A stretch of 64,000 bases of DNA from Halorubrum rutilum (GTDB taxonomy: Archaea > Halobacteriota > Halobacteria > Halobacteriales > Haloferacaceae), in contig NZ_JANHDN010000011.1 of NCBI RefSeq assembly GCF_024494565.1, forward strand, positions 34,011 to 98,010, read 5' to 3'. Positions 43,228 through 51,462 of the stretch are shown one piece after another; position 1 is the first letter of the stretch, and each line of letters opens with the position of its first letter. Below the pieces are notes generated by a model that searched no databases, was not told the DNA's origin, and saw only the letters and a list, made by a program, of their open reading frames with translations. The position numbers and the translations under genes are program-made.

Positions 43228-43764
43228 GTGCTCTCCGACAGCTTACCGCCGCCGTCGCGCTCGCCGCCGCGTCGAAAGACCGACGCGGACGCCCGCCGCT
43301 CCGCCCGCGCGCTCGCCCCGGTCGCCGGCGTCCTCCTGCTCGCGATCACGGTCGTCCTCGCGGGCGGCGTCGTCACCGTCGCGCTCGGCGCTCCCGCCGA
43401 GCCCGTCGAGCCCGCCCCGACGGCGTCGCTGTCGCTGTCGGCGACCGACGACCGGATCGCGGTCACGCACCGCGGCGGCGACGCCCTCGACGCGAGCGAG
43501 CTCGACGTCCGCGTCACCGTCGACGGTGAGCCCCTCGCCCGCCAGCCGCCGGTGCCGTTCTTCTCCGCGGCGGGGTTCCGGCCGGGACCGACCGGCGCGT
43601 TCAACGCCGCCAGCGGCGGCGACTGGCGTGTCGGCGGGGAGGCGTCGTTCCGCGTCGCGGGGACGAACGACCCCGTCCTCGAACCGGGCCGCGCGGTCGC
43701 CGTCGAGATCTCCGTCGACGGGCGGCCGGTCGCGGCGTTAGAGACGGTCGTCGAACCGAGATGA
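43228..43764 (+). CDS. Archaeal type IV pilin N-terminal domain protein
   Basis: This 178-aa protein begins VLSDSLPPPSRSPPRRKTDA, a charged leader. The pilin-type hydrophobic helix RALAPVAGVLLLAITVVLAGG follows, with a preceding positively charged segment suited to a prepilin-peptidase site. The remainder is a soluble beta-rich domain (LSLSATDDRIAVTHRGGDAL). This is the PF07790-type layout of haloarchaeal pilins and secreted pilin-like proteins. A TATA box supports the GTG start. It ends before the convergent methyltransferase gene. Confidence 0.84.
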   Translation: MLSDSLPPPSRSPPRRKTDADARRSARALAPVAGVLLLAITVVLAGGVVTVALGAPAEPVEPAPTASLSLSATDDRIAVTHRGGDALDASELDVRVTVDGEPLARQPPVPFFSAAGFRPGPTGAFNAASGGDWRVGGEASFRVAGTNDPVLEPGRAVAVEISVDGRPVAALETVVEPR

Positions 43765-43808
43765 ACGACGGCGAAGCGAAGGAACCGAGCGCGTCGACCC
43801 GTCGCGCG

Positions 43809-44432
43809 CTACTCCCCGGGAACGCGAGCGACCGTCGTGATCGCTCGGGGGCTCCGCGGGGTCGCCCGCTGGATGTGGTGTTCGAACTCCTCGTAGCCCG
43901 CCGCCTCGAACATCCGGTCGGCCTCGTCCTCGTCGTAGAAGAGCATGATCGCGTCGGCGACCCGCTGGAGGACGCGGTTGCGCGGGTAGTCGGGGCCGAC
44001 GACGAGCACCTGTCCGCCCGGCCTGGCGACGCGGCGCAGCTCTCGGAGCCCCTCGACGGGGTTCGGCCAGTACTCGATCGAGCCGGACGACCAGACGACG
44101 TCGAACGCGTCGTCGCGGAAGGGGAGCCGCTCGGCGTCGCCGCGGTAGAAGTTCACCAGGTCGCGCTTCCCGAACTTCTCGAACGCCTTCTCCATCTGGT
44201 GGACGCTCTGGTCGAGCCCGTGCACGTCGTCGGCGTGTTCCAGCAGTCCCTCGGTGCCGAACCCGGTGCCGCACCCGACGTCGAGCACCCTCGGATCGTC
44301 GCCGAACTCCAGCCAGGAGAGCGCCTCGGAACGCATCTCCTCGTTCCAGTTGAAGCGGTTGACCCGGTCGTACACCTTCGAGAGGTACTTGTAGAACAGG
44401 CGGGCGTTCGACTTGTCCTCGAGGATCCCCAT
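43809..44432 (-). CDS. UbiE-like class I methyltransferase
   Basis: This is a 207-aa protein. It begins MGILEDKSNARLFYKYLSKV, and its SAM motif I is VLDVGCGTGFGTEGLLEHAD with GLDQSVHQMEKA following. Motif-like YRGDAERLPFRDDAFDVVWS and SIEYWPNPVEGLRELRRVAR fit the UbiE/MPBQ methyltransferase group, which methylates quinone rings. It is a reasonable candidate for a step in menaquinone or related lipid-quinone methylation, but other small-molecule substrates fit equally. Convergent with the pilin-like gene across 44 bp. Confidence 0.85.
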   Translation of the reverse strand: MGILEDKSNARLFYKYLSKVYDRVNRFNWNEEMRSEALSWLEFGDDPRVLDVGCGTGFGTEGLLEHADDVHGLDQSVHQMEKAFEKFGKRDLVNFYRGDAERLPFRDDAFDVVWSSGSIEYWPNPVEGLRELRRVARPGGQVLVVGPDYPRNRVLQRVADAIMLFYDEDEADRMFEAAGYEEFEHHIQRATPRSPRAITTVARVPGE

Positions 44433-44589
44433 TTACCGTTCCGTTGGGTCGCCCGCCCCATAACGACACGGATCCGCCCCGCGGCGGCGTCGATATGGCG
44501 GGGTATCGACGGGACGACACCGATATCTCGGCGAATCCGTTCGCGCCCCGGTCCGCCCCGCTTATCAGCCCGCCGACCGATCCACGCGT

Positions 44590-45414
44590 ATGGACCCGAC
44601 GACGAGCGGCCGGTTCCGCGTGCACGACCGGCGGCCGCGACCGGACATCGAGGACGACTCCGACGGCGGCGGGGGCGACGCAGCTCCCGACGCCGCCGAC
44701 GCCCCCGAGGAGTTCGTCCTCGTCGAACTCCCGGACGGACCGATCGATCCGACGGCGGCCGACGCCGAGGACCGGTTCGATCCCCTGTACGCGACCGCGG
44801 AGGGGTACGAGGGGGAGCTCGCCGAGCGCGTGGCGTCGCTGGAGCCCGGCCACGTCGTCGACGCGACGCTGGCGTGGACGGACGCCTCGGCGCGGTTCGT
44901 CGACGTCGAGGTCGCCCGCGAGAGCCGGTTCCGGTTCGCCGACGACGTCGAGGGGATGTTCGAGGCGGCGGTCGAGACGTGGGACCGGATCCGCGCCGAG
45001 GGGGAGGCGGTCGGCTCGATCACGACCCGGTCGAACGACGGCGAGCCGAACGGAGCGCTGTACCTGTTCGCCGACGCGCCCGGCGGCGACGCCTTCGCCG
45101 ACCTCCGGGCCGCGCGGCTCCCGATCGAGCCGCTCGTCGCCCGCGTCAACGAGTCGCGCGAGGACGACGGCCCGCGCGAGGTGTTCGTGCTGCGGCCCGC
45201 CGCCCACGACTTCGTCGCCGTCTACGTCGTCTTCGACCGCGACGGCGTGCTCGCCCAGACGGTCCGGGACACGTACGACCTCGGTCCCGGGTTAGCGGCG
45301 GGGCTGGAGGCGGGCGAGTTCGAGGCGGCGAAGGCGGACGATTCCGGAACCGCCGACGGCGACGGGGACGGCGAGAGCGACGGCGACGACTTCGACGCGC
45401 TCGACCGGCTGTAA
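44590..45414 (+). CDS. Conserved haloarchaeal protein (DUF6663-type)
   Basis: This is a 274-aa acidic soluble protein. The body contains EEFVLVELPDGPIDPTAADA, EDRFDPLYATAEGYEGELAE, VDATLAWTDASARFVDVEVA and REVFVLRPAAHDFVAVYVVF. It ends with an Asp/Gly-rich tail. Similar haloarchaeal proteins are annotated DUF6663. No membrane segment or known catalytic motif is visible. It is transcribed divergently from the methyltransferase at 44.4 kb. Confidence 0.76.
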   Translation: MDPTTSGRFRVHDRRPRPDIEDDSDGGGGDAAPDAADAPEEFVLVELPDGPIDPTAADAEDRFDPLYATAEGYEGELAERVASLEPGHVVDATLAWTDASARFVDVEVARESRFRFADDVEGMFEAAVETWDRIRAEGEAVGSITTRSNDGEPNGALYLFADAPGGDAFADLRAARLPIEPLVARVNESREDDGPREVFVLRPAAHDFVAVYVVFDRDGVLAQTVRDTYDLGPGLAAGLEAGEFEAAKADDSGTADGDGDGESDGDDFDALDRL

Positions 45415-45454
45415 CCAGTCCCCGCTCGCGCCGCCGGTCGCCTCGTCGTCCCGC

Positions 45455-46429
45455 CTACAGCCAGTCGGCGTCGGGGTCGACCCGACCGGCCGGCGTCTCG
45501 CCGTTGAGGACGGCGGCGACGTCGGCCGCGCCGCTCCGGTTCAGGTCGTCCCTGGCCTCCTCGCTGTACCACGCCGCGTGAGGCGTGACGACGGTGTCGT
45601 CGCGACCGACTAGCGGGTCGTCCTCGGGCGGCTCCTCGGCGAGCACGTCGAGGCCGGCGCCCTTGATCGCCCCGGACTCCAGCGCGTCGAGCAGCGCGTC
45701 GGCGTCGACGACCGGGCCGCGGCTCACGTTGACGACGACCGAGTCCTCGCCGAGCCGCGCGAGCGCGTCGGCGTCCACCATCCCCCGGGTCGCGTCGGTC
45801 AGGGGGGCGTAGACGCCGACGTGGTCGGCGCGGTCGAACAGCGCCTCGAACCCGACCTCCTCGACGCCGTACTCCGCCATCTCGTCGGCGTCGACGAACG
45901 GGTCGTGCGCGAGCAGTTCGGCGTCGAAGCCGGCGAGCTGCTCGGCCGCGCGCTTCGCGATCGGTCCGAACGAGAGCAGTCCGATCGTCGAGGCGCTCAC
46001 GCGGCGGACCGGCCGGCCGGTCTCCCAGCTCCAGCCGCCGGCGGCGACGTCGTCGTCGTACGACTTCAGCGAGCGCAGGCAGGCGAGCAGCAGCGAGACG
46101 GAGTGGGTCGCCACCTCGTCGGTGCAGTAGTCGGGGACGCGGGTGACGGTGACGCCCTCGTCGGCCGCGGCGCCGACGTCGACGTTGTCGACGCCGACCG
46201 CCGACCGGACGACGACCTCCAGGTCGAGCGCCGCGAGCGCCTCGGCGGTGACCGGCGTGTTGATGTCGGTGACGACCGCGTCGGCGCCCGCGGCCGCCTC
46301 GATCACCCGCTCGGCCGACCCCAGGTCGGCGACCTCGATCTCGACGGGCTCGTCGACGCGCTCGCCGAGCACCTCGCGGTACGTCTCCGGGTCGATCATC
46401 GGGAACGACGACAGGACGACCTTGGCCAT
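45455..46429 (-). CDS. 2-hydroxyacid dehydrogenase (D-isomer specific, CtBP-like)
   Basis: This is a 324-aa NAD-dependent enzyme of the D-2-hydroxyacid dehydrogenase family. The substrate domain comprises SSFPMIDPETYREVLGERV through VVRSAVGVDNVDVGAAADEG. The NAD domain begins STIGLLSFGPIAKRAAEQL, where the usual GxGxxG is SFGPIA. Catalytic residues are Arg in VNVSRGPVVDADALLDALES, Glu near AGLDVLAEEPPEDDPL, and His in VTPHAAWYSEEARDD. It is labelled phosphoglycerate dehydrogenase-like or C-terminal-binding-protein-like in many haloarchaea. The ATG at 46429 begins the conserved strand. Confidence 0.87.
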   Translation of the reverse strand: MAKVVLSSFPMIDPETYREVLGERVDEPVEIEVADLGSAERVIEAAAGADAVVTDINTPVTAEALAALDLEVVVRSAVGVDNVDVGAAADEGVTVTRVPDYCTDEVATHSVSLLLACLRSLKSYDDDVAAGGWSWETGRPVRRVSASTIGLLSFGPIAKRAAEQLAGFDAELLAHDPFVDADEMAEYGVEEVGFEALFDRADHVGVYAPLTDATRGMVDADALARLGEDSVVVNVSRGPVVDADALLDALESGAIKGAGLDVLAEEPPEDDPLVGRDDTVVTPHAAWYSEEARDDLNRSGAADVAAVLNGETPAGRVDPDADWL

Positions 46430-46580
46430 GGACTCGCTTCGCCCCGACCCCACTTGATGGCTGGTATTGACGTTGTTAGGGACTCAAACGTCTATTTTCG
46501 ATCGTGATATTCCGGGCGGCGACGGTCGCTCCCGAGCCGCTTCCGGAGGCTCTTTGCGCGCCGGGCGACTACGCGTTCCC

Positions 46581-46889
46581 GTGACCGACGAGAGCTCCTC
46601 TAAACCCCCGATGCTCGTCCTCCTCGAGTCGCTGGCGTTCTACCGGAACGTCCGGATCGGTCTCGTCGCGGGCGCCGGGCTCGCGGTCCTGCTGTACCTC
46701 GTCCGGACGCTGGAGCTGCTCGGCCCCGTGATCGACACGCGGGAGTACCCGCTGTTCGGGCCGGACGTCTGGTTCCTGTTCCTGGCGTTCGTGTTGGCGG
46801 CGACGTTCGCGCTGTTAGTCGCCGTCGCGCTCACGATCGCGGAGGCGGCGCGGGGTGCCGGTGAGGCGTCGACCGGGCGAGTCGAGTGA
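46581..46889 (+). CDS. Haloarchaeal membrane protein, two transmembrane helices
   Basis: This is a 102-aa protein. It begins (GTG) TDESSSKPPMLVLLESLAFY, and two helices follow: VRIGLVAGAGLAVLLYLVRT and PDVWFLFLAFVLAATFALLV. A short charged C-terminus closes it. Similar haloarchaeal proteins are annotated as DUF7536-type. Function unknown. It is divergent from the 2-hydroxyacid dehydrogenase. Confidence 0.72.
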   Translation: MTDESSSKPPMLVLLESLAFYRNVRIGLVAGAGLAVLLYLVRTLELLGPVIDTREYPLFGPDVWFLFLAFVLAATFALLVAVALTIAEAARGAGEASTGRVE

Positions 46890-46967
46890 CCCGGCGAGCG
46901 CGCCGCTCCGCGGCGCGAACGACCGTGTGGTCGGCGAGGTCGGGCGGGTCCGAACCGGTCGTCGGGT

Positions 46968-47249
46968 TCAGTCGGCGGTACAGGAGGCGTCGCACTCCTC
47001 GCCGGTGAACTCCTGTGCGGGCTCGGTGAGCTTGTAGAGGTTCTGTCTGGCGTCAGCGAAGTAGACGTCCTCGTCGACGACCCCGATCCCCTCCAACCGT
47101 TCGAGGGCGTACCGAACGGTTCGGGCCGACAGCATCGACTCCTGAACGATGCCCTTCTGTGTCAGCGGACCGTTGTATTCGAGCACCTTGAAGACGAGTT
47201 TGGCGCTCGGTGGGAGGTCGTCGAGCCCCTCCGATTGGGTTCCTTCCAT
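46968..47249 (-). CDS. Winged helix-turn-helix transcriptional regulator (MarR/TrmB-like)
   Basis: This 93-aa protein begins MEGTQSEGLDDLPPSAKLVF. Helix-turn-helix parts are KVLEYNGPLTQKGIVQESML and SARTVRYALERLEGIGVVDE, with a wing strand YFADARQNLYKLTEPAQEFT. The tail ends EECDASCTAD, with two Cys close together that could bind metal or act as a redox switch. On the minus strand, ATTTATGC (about 47276-47283) lies about 30 bp before the ATG. A 7-5-7 palindrome sits about 95 bp upstream. Confidence 0.84.
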   Translation of the reverse strand: MEGTQSEGLDDLPPSAKLVFKVLEYNGPLTQKGIVQESMLSARTVRYALERLEGIGVVDEDVYFADARQNLYKLTEPAQEFTGEECDASCTAD

Positions 47250-47340
47250 CGTTACGATTCGAAACCGCACATCGGCATAAATGTTGATGGCCCGCGGTCC
47301 CATTTCCGGGATTCTCCCGCATTATCCGGGTTTTATTGCC

Positions 47341-47359
47341 GGTTATCGCGCTGATAACC
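47341..47359. promoter_or_regulatory. Palindromic operator candidate
   Basis: GGTTATC-GCGCT-GATAACC is a perfect 7-bp inverted repeat with a 5-nt centre. It lies upstream of the winged-helix regulator gene and could be its own operator, given the usual autoregulation of MarR-like proteins. No second copy is seen nearby. Confidence 0.4.
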
Positions 47360-47440
47360 AGCAACATGCTCCGGTATATGCCCGTTCGACTGACCAGTCA
47401 GTCAGCGACGGGGCTCGCGCGCGCTCTCGCCTTGTCGTCT

Positions 47441-47483
47441 CCGCCCGCCTCGCTCATCGCCCCCGCCCGCCTCGCTCATCGCC
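47441..47483. repeat. Short tandem repeat, two units of about 21 bp
   Basis: The sequence CCGCCCGCCTCGCTCATCGCC occurs at 47441-47461 and again at 47463-47483, a 22-bp period. A third partial copy (GCTCGCCTCGC) follows. It is noncoding. Confidence 0.75.
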
Positions 47484-47638
47484 TCTGCTCGCCTCGCGCC
47501 GCTCGCGTTTTTTTTCGGCCTCACGGGTCCTCCGCGTTCGCGTCGGCCTCACGTCTCGCCCGCGCTCGACGCCGACGGTCCCGAACGCGCGACGGCCGGA
47601 ACGAACGGCTTTTCACGGGTGCTCGCGGATCCGTTGGT

Positions 47639-47947
47639 ATGAGCGACGACTCGGGCATGTCGGGCCACGCGCGCGGCGTGGTCGTCACGACGATCTGCTG
47701 TCTGGCGGGGATCGCCGCCGGCGTCGTCTCGGCCGCCTACGTGGGCACGACCGTGGCCGCCGCACAGAGCACGACGGTCGTGCTGGTCCTCGGCGCGTTC
47801 GTGCTCGCCCAGTTCCCGCTGTACAAGGTCATCGGCGTCGGCGACTTCGGCGTCAAGGACAACCTCTACGTGGCGTTCCTGACGTTCACGCTGTGGTTCA
47901 TCAGCTACACCGTGCTGGCCACGTCCGGCGTGCAACTGGTGGCGTGA
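47639..47947 (+). CDS. EMC6-like membrane protein
   Basis: This is a 102-aa protein with three membrane helices: VVVTTICCLAGIAAGVVSAA, TTVVLVLGAFVLAQFPLYKV and NLYVAFLTFTLWFISYTVL. The segment GDFGVKDNLYVAFLTFTLWF resembles archaeal EMC6-like proteins, counterparts of a eukaryotic ER membrane complex subunit. The ATG at 47639 begins MSDDSGMSGHARG; the longer upstream frame is the low-complexity noncoding region. Its stop is 1 bp before the ABCE1 start, so the two are an operon. Confidence 0.85.
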   Translation: MSDDSGMSGHARGVVVTTICCLAGIAAGVVSAAYVGTTVAAAQSTTVVLVLGAFVLAQFPLYKVIGVGDFGVKDNLYVAFLTFTLWFISYTVLATSGVQLVA

Positions 47948-47948
47948 G

Positions 47949-49769
47949 ATGGCGGACGACAGCATCGCCGTGGTCGACCTCGACAGGTGTCAGCCCGACC
48001 GGTGTAACTACGAGTGCGCGAACTACTGCCCGCCGAACCGGACGGGCAAGGAGTGCATCACCGAGCGCGGCGAGGACGCGGTCGAGGGCGACCCGGACCA
48101 GATCCACATCTCCGAGGAGATCTGTCTGGGCGAGACCTGCGGGATCTGCGTCGAGAAGTGCCCGTTCGACGCGATCGAGATCATCAACCTCCCCTCCGAG
48201 CTCGACGAGGACCCGGTCCACCGCTACGGCGAGAACGCCTTCTCGCTGTACGGGCTTCCGACCCCCGAGCCGGGCAACGTCACCGGCATCCTCGGCCCGA
48301 ACGGGATCGGGAAGTCGACCGCGATCCACGGGCTCGCCGGCGAGATGGTCCCGAACCTCGGCGACCACGAGGCGGAGGCCGACTGGGACCGCGTGCTCGA
48401 CCGGTTCCGCGGCACGGGGCTTCAGAACTACCTGAAATCGCTGAAGGCGGGCGACGTGAGCGTCTCCCGCAAACCCCAGTACGTCGACCAGATCCCGAAG
48501 CAGTTCGACGGCAACACCCGCGAGCTGCTGGAGCGCACCGACGAGCGCGGCGCGCTCGACGAGCTGATCGAGCGGCTCAACATCGCCCCGGTGATGGACC
48601 AGGACATCGACTCCATCTCCGGCGGGGAGCTCCAGCGCGTCGCCATCGCGGCGTGTCTCGCCCGCGACGCCGACTTCTACTTCCTCGACGAGATCACCCC
48701 CTATCTCGACATCGGCCAGCGGATGATCGTCGCCCGGCTCATCCGGGAGCTGGCGGACGACGACGCCGCCGACCGCTCGATGCTCGTCGTCGAGCACGAC
48801 CTCGCCATCCTCGACCTGCTCGCCGACACCCTCCACGTCGCCTACGGGGAGCCCGGCGCGTACGGGGTCATCACCGATCCCAAGTCGGTCCGCAACGGGA
48901 TCAACGAGTACCTGAAGGGGTACCTCGACAACGAGAACATGCGGATCCGCCCCTCCGCGATCACCTTCGAGGAGCACGCGCCCCGCGTCGCCTCGCGCAG
49001 CGAGACGCTGGTGGAGTACCCCGACCTCTCGAAGTCGTACGGCGACGGCGAGTTCGAACTGCACGTCGAGGGCGGCGAGATCAACCACTCCGAGGTGCTC
49101 GGCGTCGTCGGGCCGAACGGGATCGGGAAGTCGACGCTCGCGAAGCTGTTCGCGGGCTCGCTGGAGCCGGACGAGGGCGCGCTCGACTTCGCGCTCGACA
49201 TCGCGTACAAGCCGCAGTACATCGAGATCGACCAGCCGATGCGCGTCGACGCGTTCCTCTCCTCGATCACCGACGAGTTCGGCTCCTCCTACTGGAACAC
49301 GGAGGTCGCCCAGCCGCTCCAACTGGAGCGGATCATGGAGCAGAACCTCGCGGACCTGTCGGGCGGCGAGCGCCAGCGCGTCGCCATCGCGGCCTGTCTC
49401 TCCGAGGACGCCGACCTCTACCTGCTCGACGAGCCCTCCGCGCACCTCGACGTCGAGCAGCGCGTCCGCGCGACGACGGCGATCCGTCGGTACGCCGAGA
49501 ACCACGACGCGACCGTGATGGTGATCGACCACGACATCTACATGATCGACCTCCTCGCCGACCGCCTGATGGTGTTCGACGGCGAGCCGGCCGAGCGCGG
49601 TCGCGCCGCGCCGCCGCAGGACATGCGCGACGGGATGAACGAGTTCCTCGCCGACCTCGACATCACCTTCCGCCGCGACGAGCGCACGGGCCGCCCCCGG
49701 ATCAACAAGCCGGGTTCGCAGCTCGACAGCAGGCAGAAGCGCGAGGGCGAGTACTACTACTCCGGATGA
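47949..49769 (+). CDS. rli: Ribosome-recycling ATPase ABCE1 (RLI)
   Basis: This is a 606-aa protein. The N-terminal iron-sulfur domain holds two 4Fe-4S clusters: CQPDRCNYECANYCPP, and CLGETCGICVEKCPFD. It is followed by two ABC ATPase domains. Walker A1 is GPNGIGKSTAIHG and signature 1 is SISGGELQRVAIAA. Walker B1 and its Glu sit in FYFLDEITPYLD. Walker A2 is GPNGIGKSTLAKL, signature 2 is DLSGGERQRVAIAA, and Walker B2 is LLDEPSAHLDVEQR. Length matches archaeal ABCE1. It splits post-termination ribosomes after stop-codon release. Co-transcribed with the EMC6-like gene. Confidence 0.97.
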   Translation: MADDSIAVVDLDRCQPDRCNYECANYCPPNRTGKECITERGEDAVEGDPDQIHISEEICLGETCGICVEKCPFDAIEIINLPSELDEDPVHRYGENAFSLYGLPTPEPGNVTGILGPNGIGKSTAIHGLAGEMVPNLGDHEAEADWDRVLDRFRGTGLQNYLKSLKAGDVSVSRKPQYVDQIPKQFDGNTRELLERTDERGALDELIERLNIAPVMDQDIDSISGGELQRVAIAACLARDADFYFLDEITPYLDIGQRMIVARLIRELADDDAADRSMLVVEHDLAILDLLADTLHVAYGEPGAYGVITDPKSVRNGINEYLKGYLDNENMRIRPSAITFEEHAPRVASRSETLVEYPDLSKSYGDGEFELHVEGGEINHSEVLGVVGPNGIGKSTLAKLFAGSLEPDEGALDFALDIAYKPQYIEIDQPMRVDAFLSSITDEFGSSYWNTEVAQPLQLERIMEQNLADLSGGERQRVAIAACLSEDADLYLLDEPSAHLDVEQRVRATTAIRRYAENHDATVMVIDHDIYMIDLLADRLMVFDGEPAERGRAAPPQDMRDGMNEFLADLDITFRRDERTGRPRINKPGSQLDSRQKREGEYYYSG

Positions 49770-49840
49770 GGGAAGGCCTCACCGCCGGACCGATCCGCCG
49801 TATCGAAGCGATTAAGCACGGAACCCGCGAACGGCGGGGT

Positions 49841-50107
49841 ATGCAACACCTCATCATTCGCGGCGACCCCGGGATCCGGCGGGACGCGGTGATCGAGTAC
49901 GAGGGCGAGGAGCTGGTCTGTTTCGGCATCAACGTCCAGGGCGGCTGGCACGGCCCGGACGAGCCCCAGCTCTGGTGCACCGTCGGCAGCGAGGACGAGC
50001 GCGAGGCGTACGACAAACGGGAGTACGTACCGCACTGGCTCGACGTTGACGCGGTCGACGCCGAGGAGGTCGAGGTGCTCAGCGAGAAGGGCGAGCTCGC
50101 GGTCTGA
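49841..50107 (+). CDS. Small conserved haloarchaeal protein (HAH_0734-type)
   Basis: This is an 88-aa protein. It begins MQHLIIRGDPGIRRDAVIEY, continues EGEELVCFGINVQGGWHGPD, and has EPQLWCTVGSEDEREAYDKR followed by EYVPHWLDVDAVDAEE. This matches the HAH_0734 family of haloarchaea, which has no known function. It lies 71 bp after ABCE1 on the same strand. Confidence 0.8.
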   Translation: MQHLIIRGDPGIRRDAVIEYEGEELVCFGINVQGGWHGPDEPQLWCTVGSEDEREAYDKREYVPHWLDVDAVDAEEVEVLSEKGELAV

Positions 50108-50138
50108 GGTCGCGGCCTGTTCTACGCTACGCTCCGCC

Positions 50139-50819
50139 CTACACCGGCGGGTCCGCCAGCCACGCCTCGATCGCGCCGGCCATCGCGCCGCGGCGGTGGA
50201 CCGTCCCCGCTTCCGGATCGACGACGGTGCTCTCCGTGCCGGGCGTCTCGCCGTCGTCGATCACCGCGCCGACCCCCTCGCGGATCCGGTCGTCGAGGTC
50301 GGCGGGGTCGGTGACGCTACCCGTTCCGGAGACGTTCGCGCTCGTCGCGGTGAGCGGGCCGGTCTCACGGAGGAGCGCCCTCGCGACCGGCTGGTCGGGC
50401 ACGCGGATCCCGACCCGGTCGCTCCCGGCGGTGAGCGCGTCGGGCACCGCGTCGCCGCGCTCGATGACGACCGTCACCGGGCCGGGGAGGAACGCCCGGG
50501 CGAACGCGACCGCGAACTCGGTGGGGCGGGCGTAGCGAAGCGCGTCGTCGACGCTCGCGACGCCCAGCGAGAGCGGCTTCGACCGGTCGCGGCCCTTCAG
50601 CTCGAAGGCGCGCTCGACGGCGTCGGCGTCGAGCGCGTCGGCGCCGAGCCCGTACACCGTCTCCGTGGGGTAGACGACGGGCTCGCCGTCGGCGACCGCC
50701 GCGGCCGCCCGCCGGACGTCGTCACGGCGGCTCGCGGCGTCGCGTCCCGGGTCCGCGTCGCGTCCGGGATCCGGCTCGGATCCGGGCCGAGGCTCCCGAT
50801 CGTCTGTGTCGTCCGTCAC
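50139..50819 (-). CDS. Threonylcarbamoyl-AMP synthase (Sua5/YrdC family)
   Basis: This 226-aa protein has a low-complexity acidic lead of about 40 residues, then the YrdC fold: AAAVADGEPVVYPTETVYGL, GRDRSKPLSLGVASVDDALR, FARAFLPGPVTVVIERGDAV, VGIRVPDQPVARALLRETGP, and LTATSANVSGTGSVTDPADL. It makes the TC-AMP used to modify A37 of ANN-decoding tRNAs. The N-terminal extension is short compared with full Sua5, so it is closer to YrdC. The start within the acidic lead is uncertain. Confidence 0.88.
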   Translation of the reverse strand: MTDDTDDREPRPGSEPDPGRDADPGRDAASRRDDVRRAAAAVADGEPVVYPTETVYGLGADALDADAVERAFELKGRDRSKPLSLGVASVDDALRYARPTEFAVAFARAFLPGPVTVVIERGDAVPDALTAGSDRVGIRVPDQPVARALLRETGPLTATSANVSGTGSVTDPADLDDRIREGVGAVIDDGETPGTESTVVDPEAGTVHRRGAMAGAIEAWLADPPV

Positions 50820-50951
50820 GGCCGACCGTTCGGCCGCGATTTAAAAAAGGATGACGTGTGTGGGCGACGCGGTCGCACGGCGGAGACCGTCGTCGGGACC
50901 AGTCGAACCGGCGTCGACGAGGCCTCGGTCGAGCCGATATCGACGACGGTC

Positions 50952-51461
50952 TCAGTCGACGAGCCGACCGATCGCGTCGTCGATCGCCTCGGCGTCGGGG
51001 AACTCGGGGTGCTCGCTCGCGACCCACGCGTACTCGACGGTGCGGTCGGCGTCGAGGAGGAACACGGCCGGGCGCGTCTCGGTGATCCCGGTCATGCCGT
51101 CGATGTCGTGAGCGACGCCGTACTCCTCGATCACGCCCGCGCCGGGGTCCGAGAAGATCCGGACGTCCTCGCCGCGCTCGGCGAGCAGGCGCTTGTGGGC
51201 GTACGGCGACGAGATCGAGAGGCCGACCACGTCGAGGTCGTCGGCCCACCCGTGGTCGTCGATCGTGTTGTAGAGGTAGGTCGCCTGGAAGGCGCCGTCC
51301 ATCGGATGGAAGACGAGGAGCGTCGGCCCGTCGACGACGTCGTCGAGCGCGCGGTCCTCCCAGTACTCCTCGTTCACGAGAGGGCGGGTGAAGTCGGGCG
51401 CCGCGTCGCCCTCGGCGACGTGGTCCGTCTCGGGCAGGGAGACGACGTCGAAGTCGGGCAT
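50952..51461 (-). CDS. Redoxin (AhpC/TSA family) lacking the peroxidatic Cys
   Basis: This 169-aa thioredoxin-fold protein begins MPDFDVVSLPETDHVAEGDA. The peroxiredoxin core reads LLVFHPMDGAFQATYLYNTI. In active peroxiredoxins the T-x2-C motif sits here, but this protein has no Cys in that segment. VGLSISSPYAHKRLLAERGE and GMTGITETRPAVFLLDADR are normal for the fold. Without the Cys it is unlikely to be a classical peroxidase. A GTG three codons upstream is also possible. It overlaps the 3' end of the glutaredoxin-like gene region and is co-transcribed with it. Confidence 0.8.
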   Translation of the reverse strand: MPDFDVVSLPETDHVAEGDAAPDFTRPLVNEEYWEDRALDDVVDGPTLLVFHPMDGAFQATYLYNTIDDHGWADDLDVVGLSISSPYAHKRLLAERGEDVRIFSDPGAGVIEEYGVAHDIDGMTGITETRPAVFLLDADRTVEYAWVASEHPEFPDAEAIDDAIGRLVD

Positions 51462-51462
51462 C

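Larger units (their letters stand above)
47250..47638. other. 389-bp gene-free region between the winged-helix and EMC6-like genes
   Basis: No gene is supported. It holds the minus-strand TATA of the regulator (near 47280), a palindrome at 47341-47359, a 22-bp-period tandem repeat at 47441-47483, and an eight-T run at 47508-47515. The pyrimidine-rich middle part looks like recently duplicated noncoding sequence. Confidence 0.45.
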
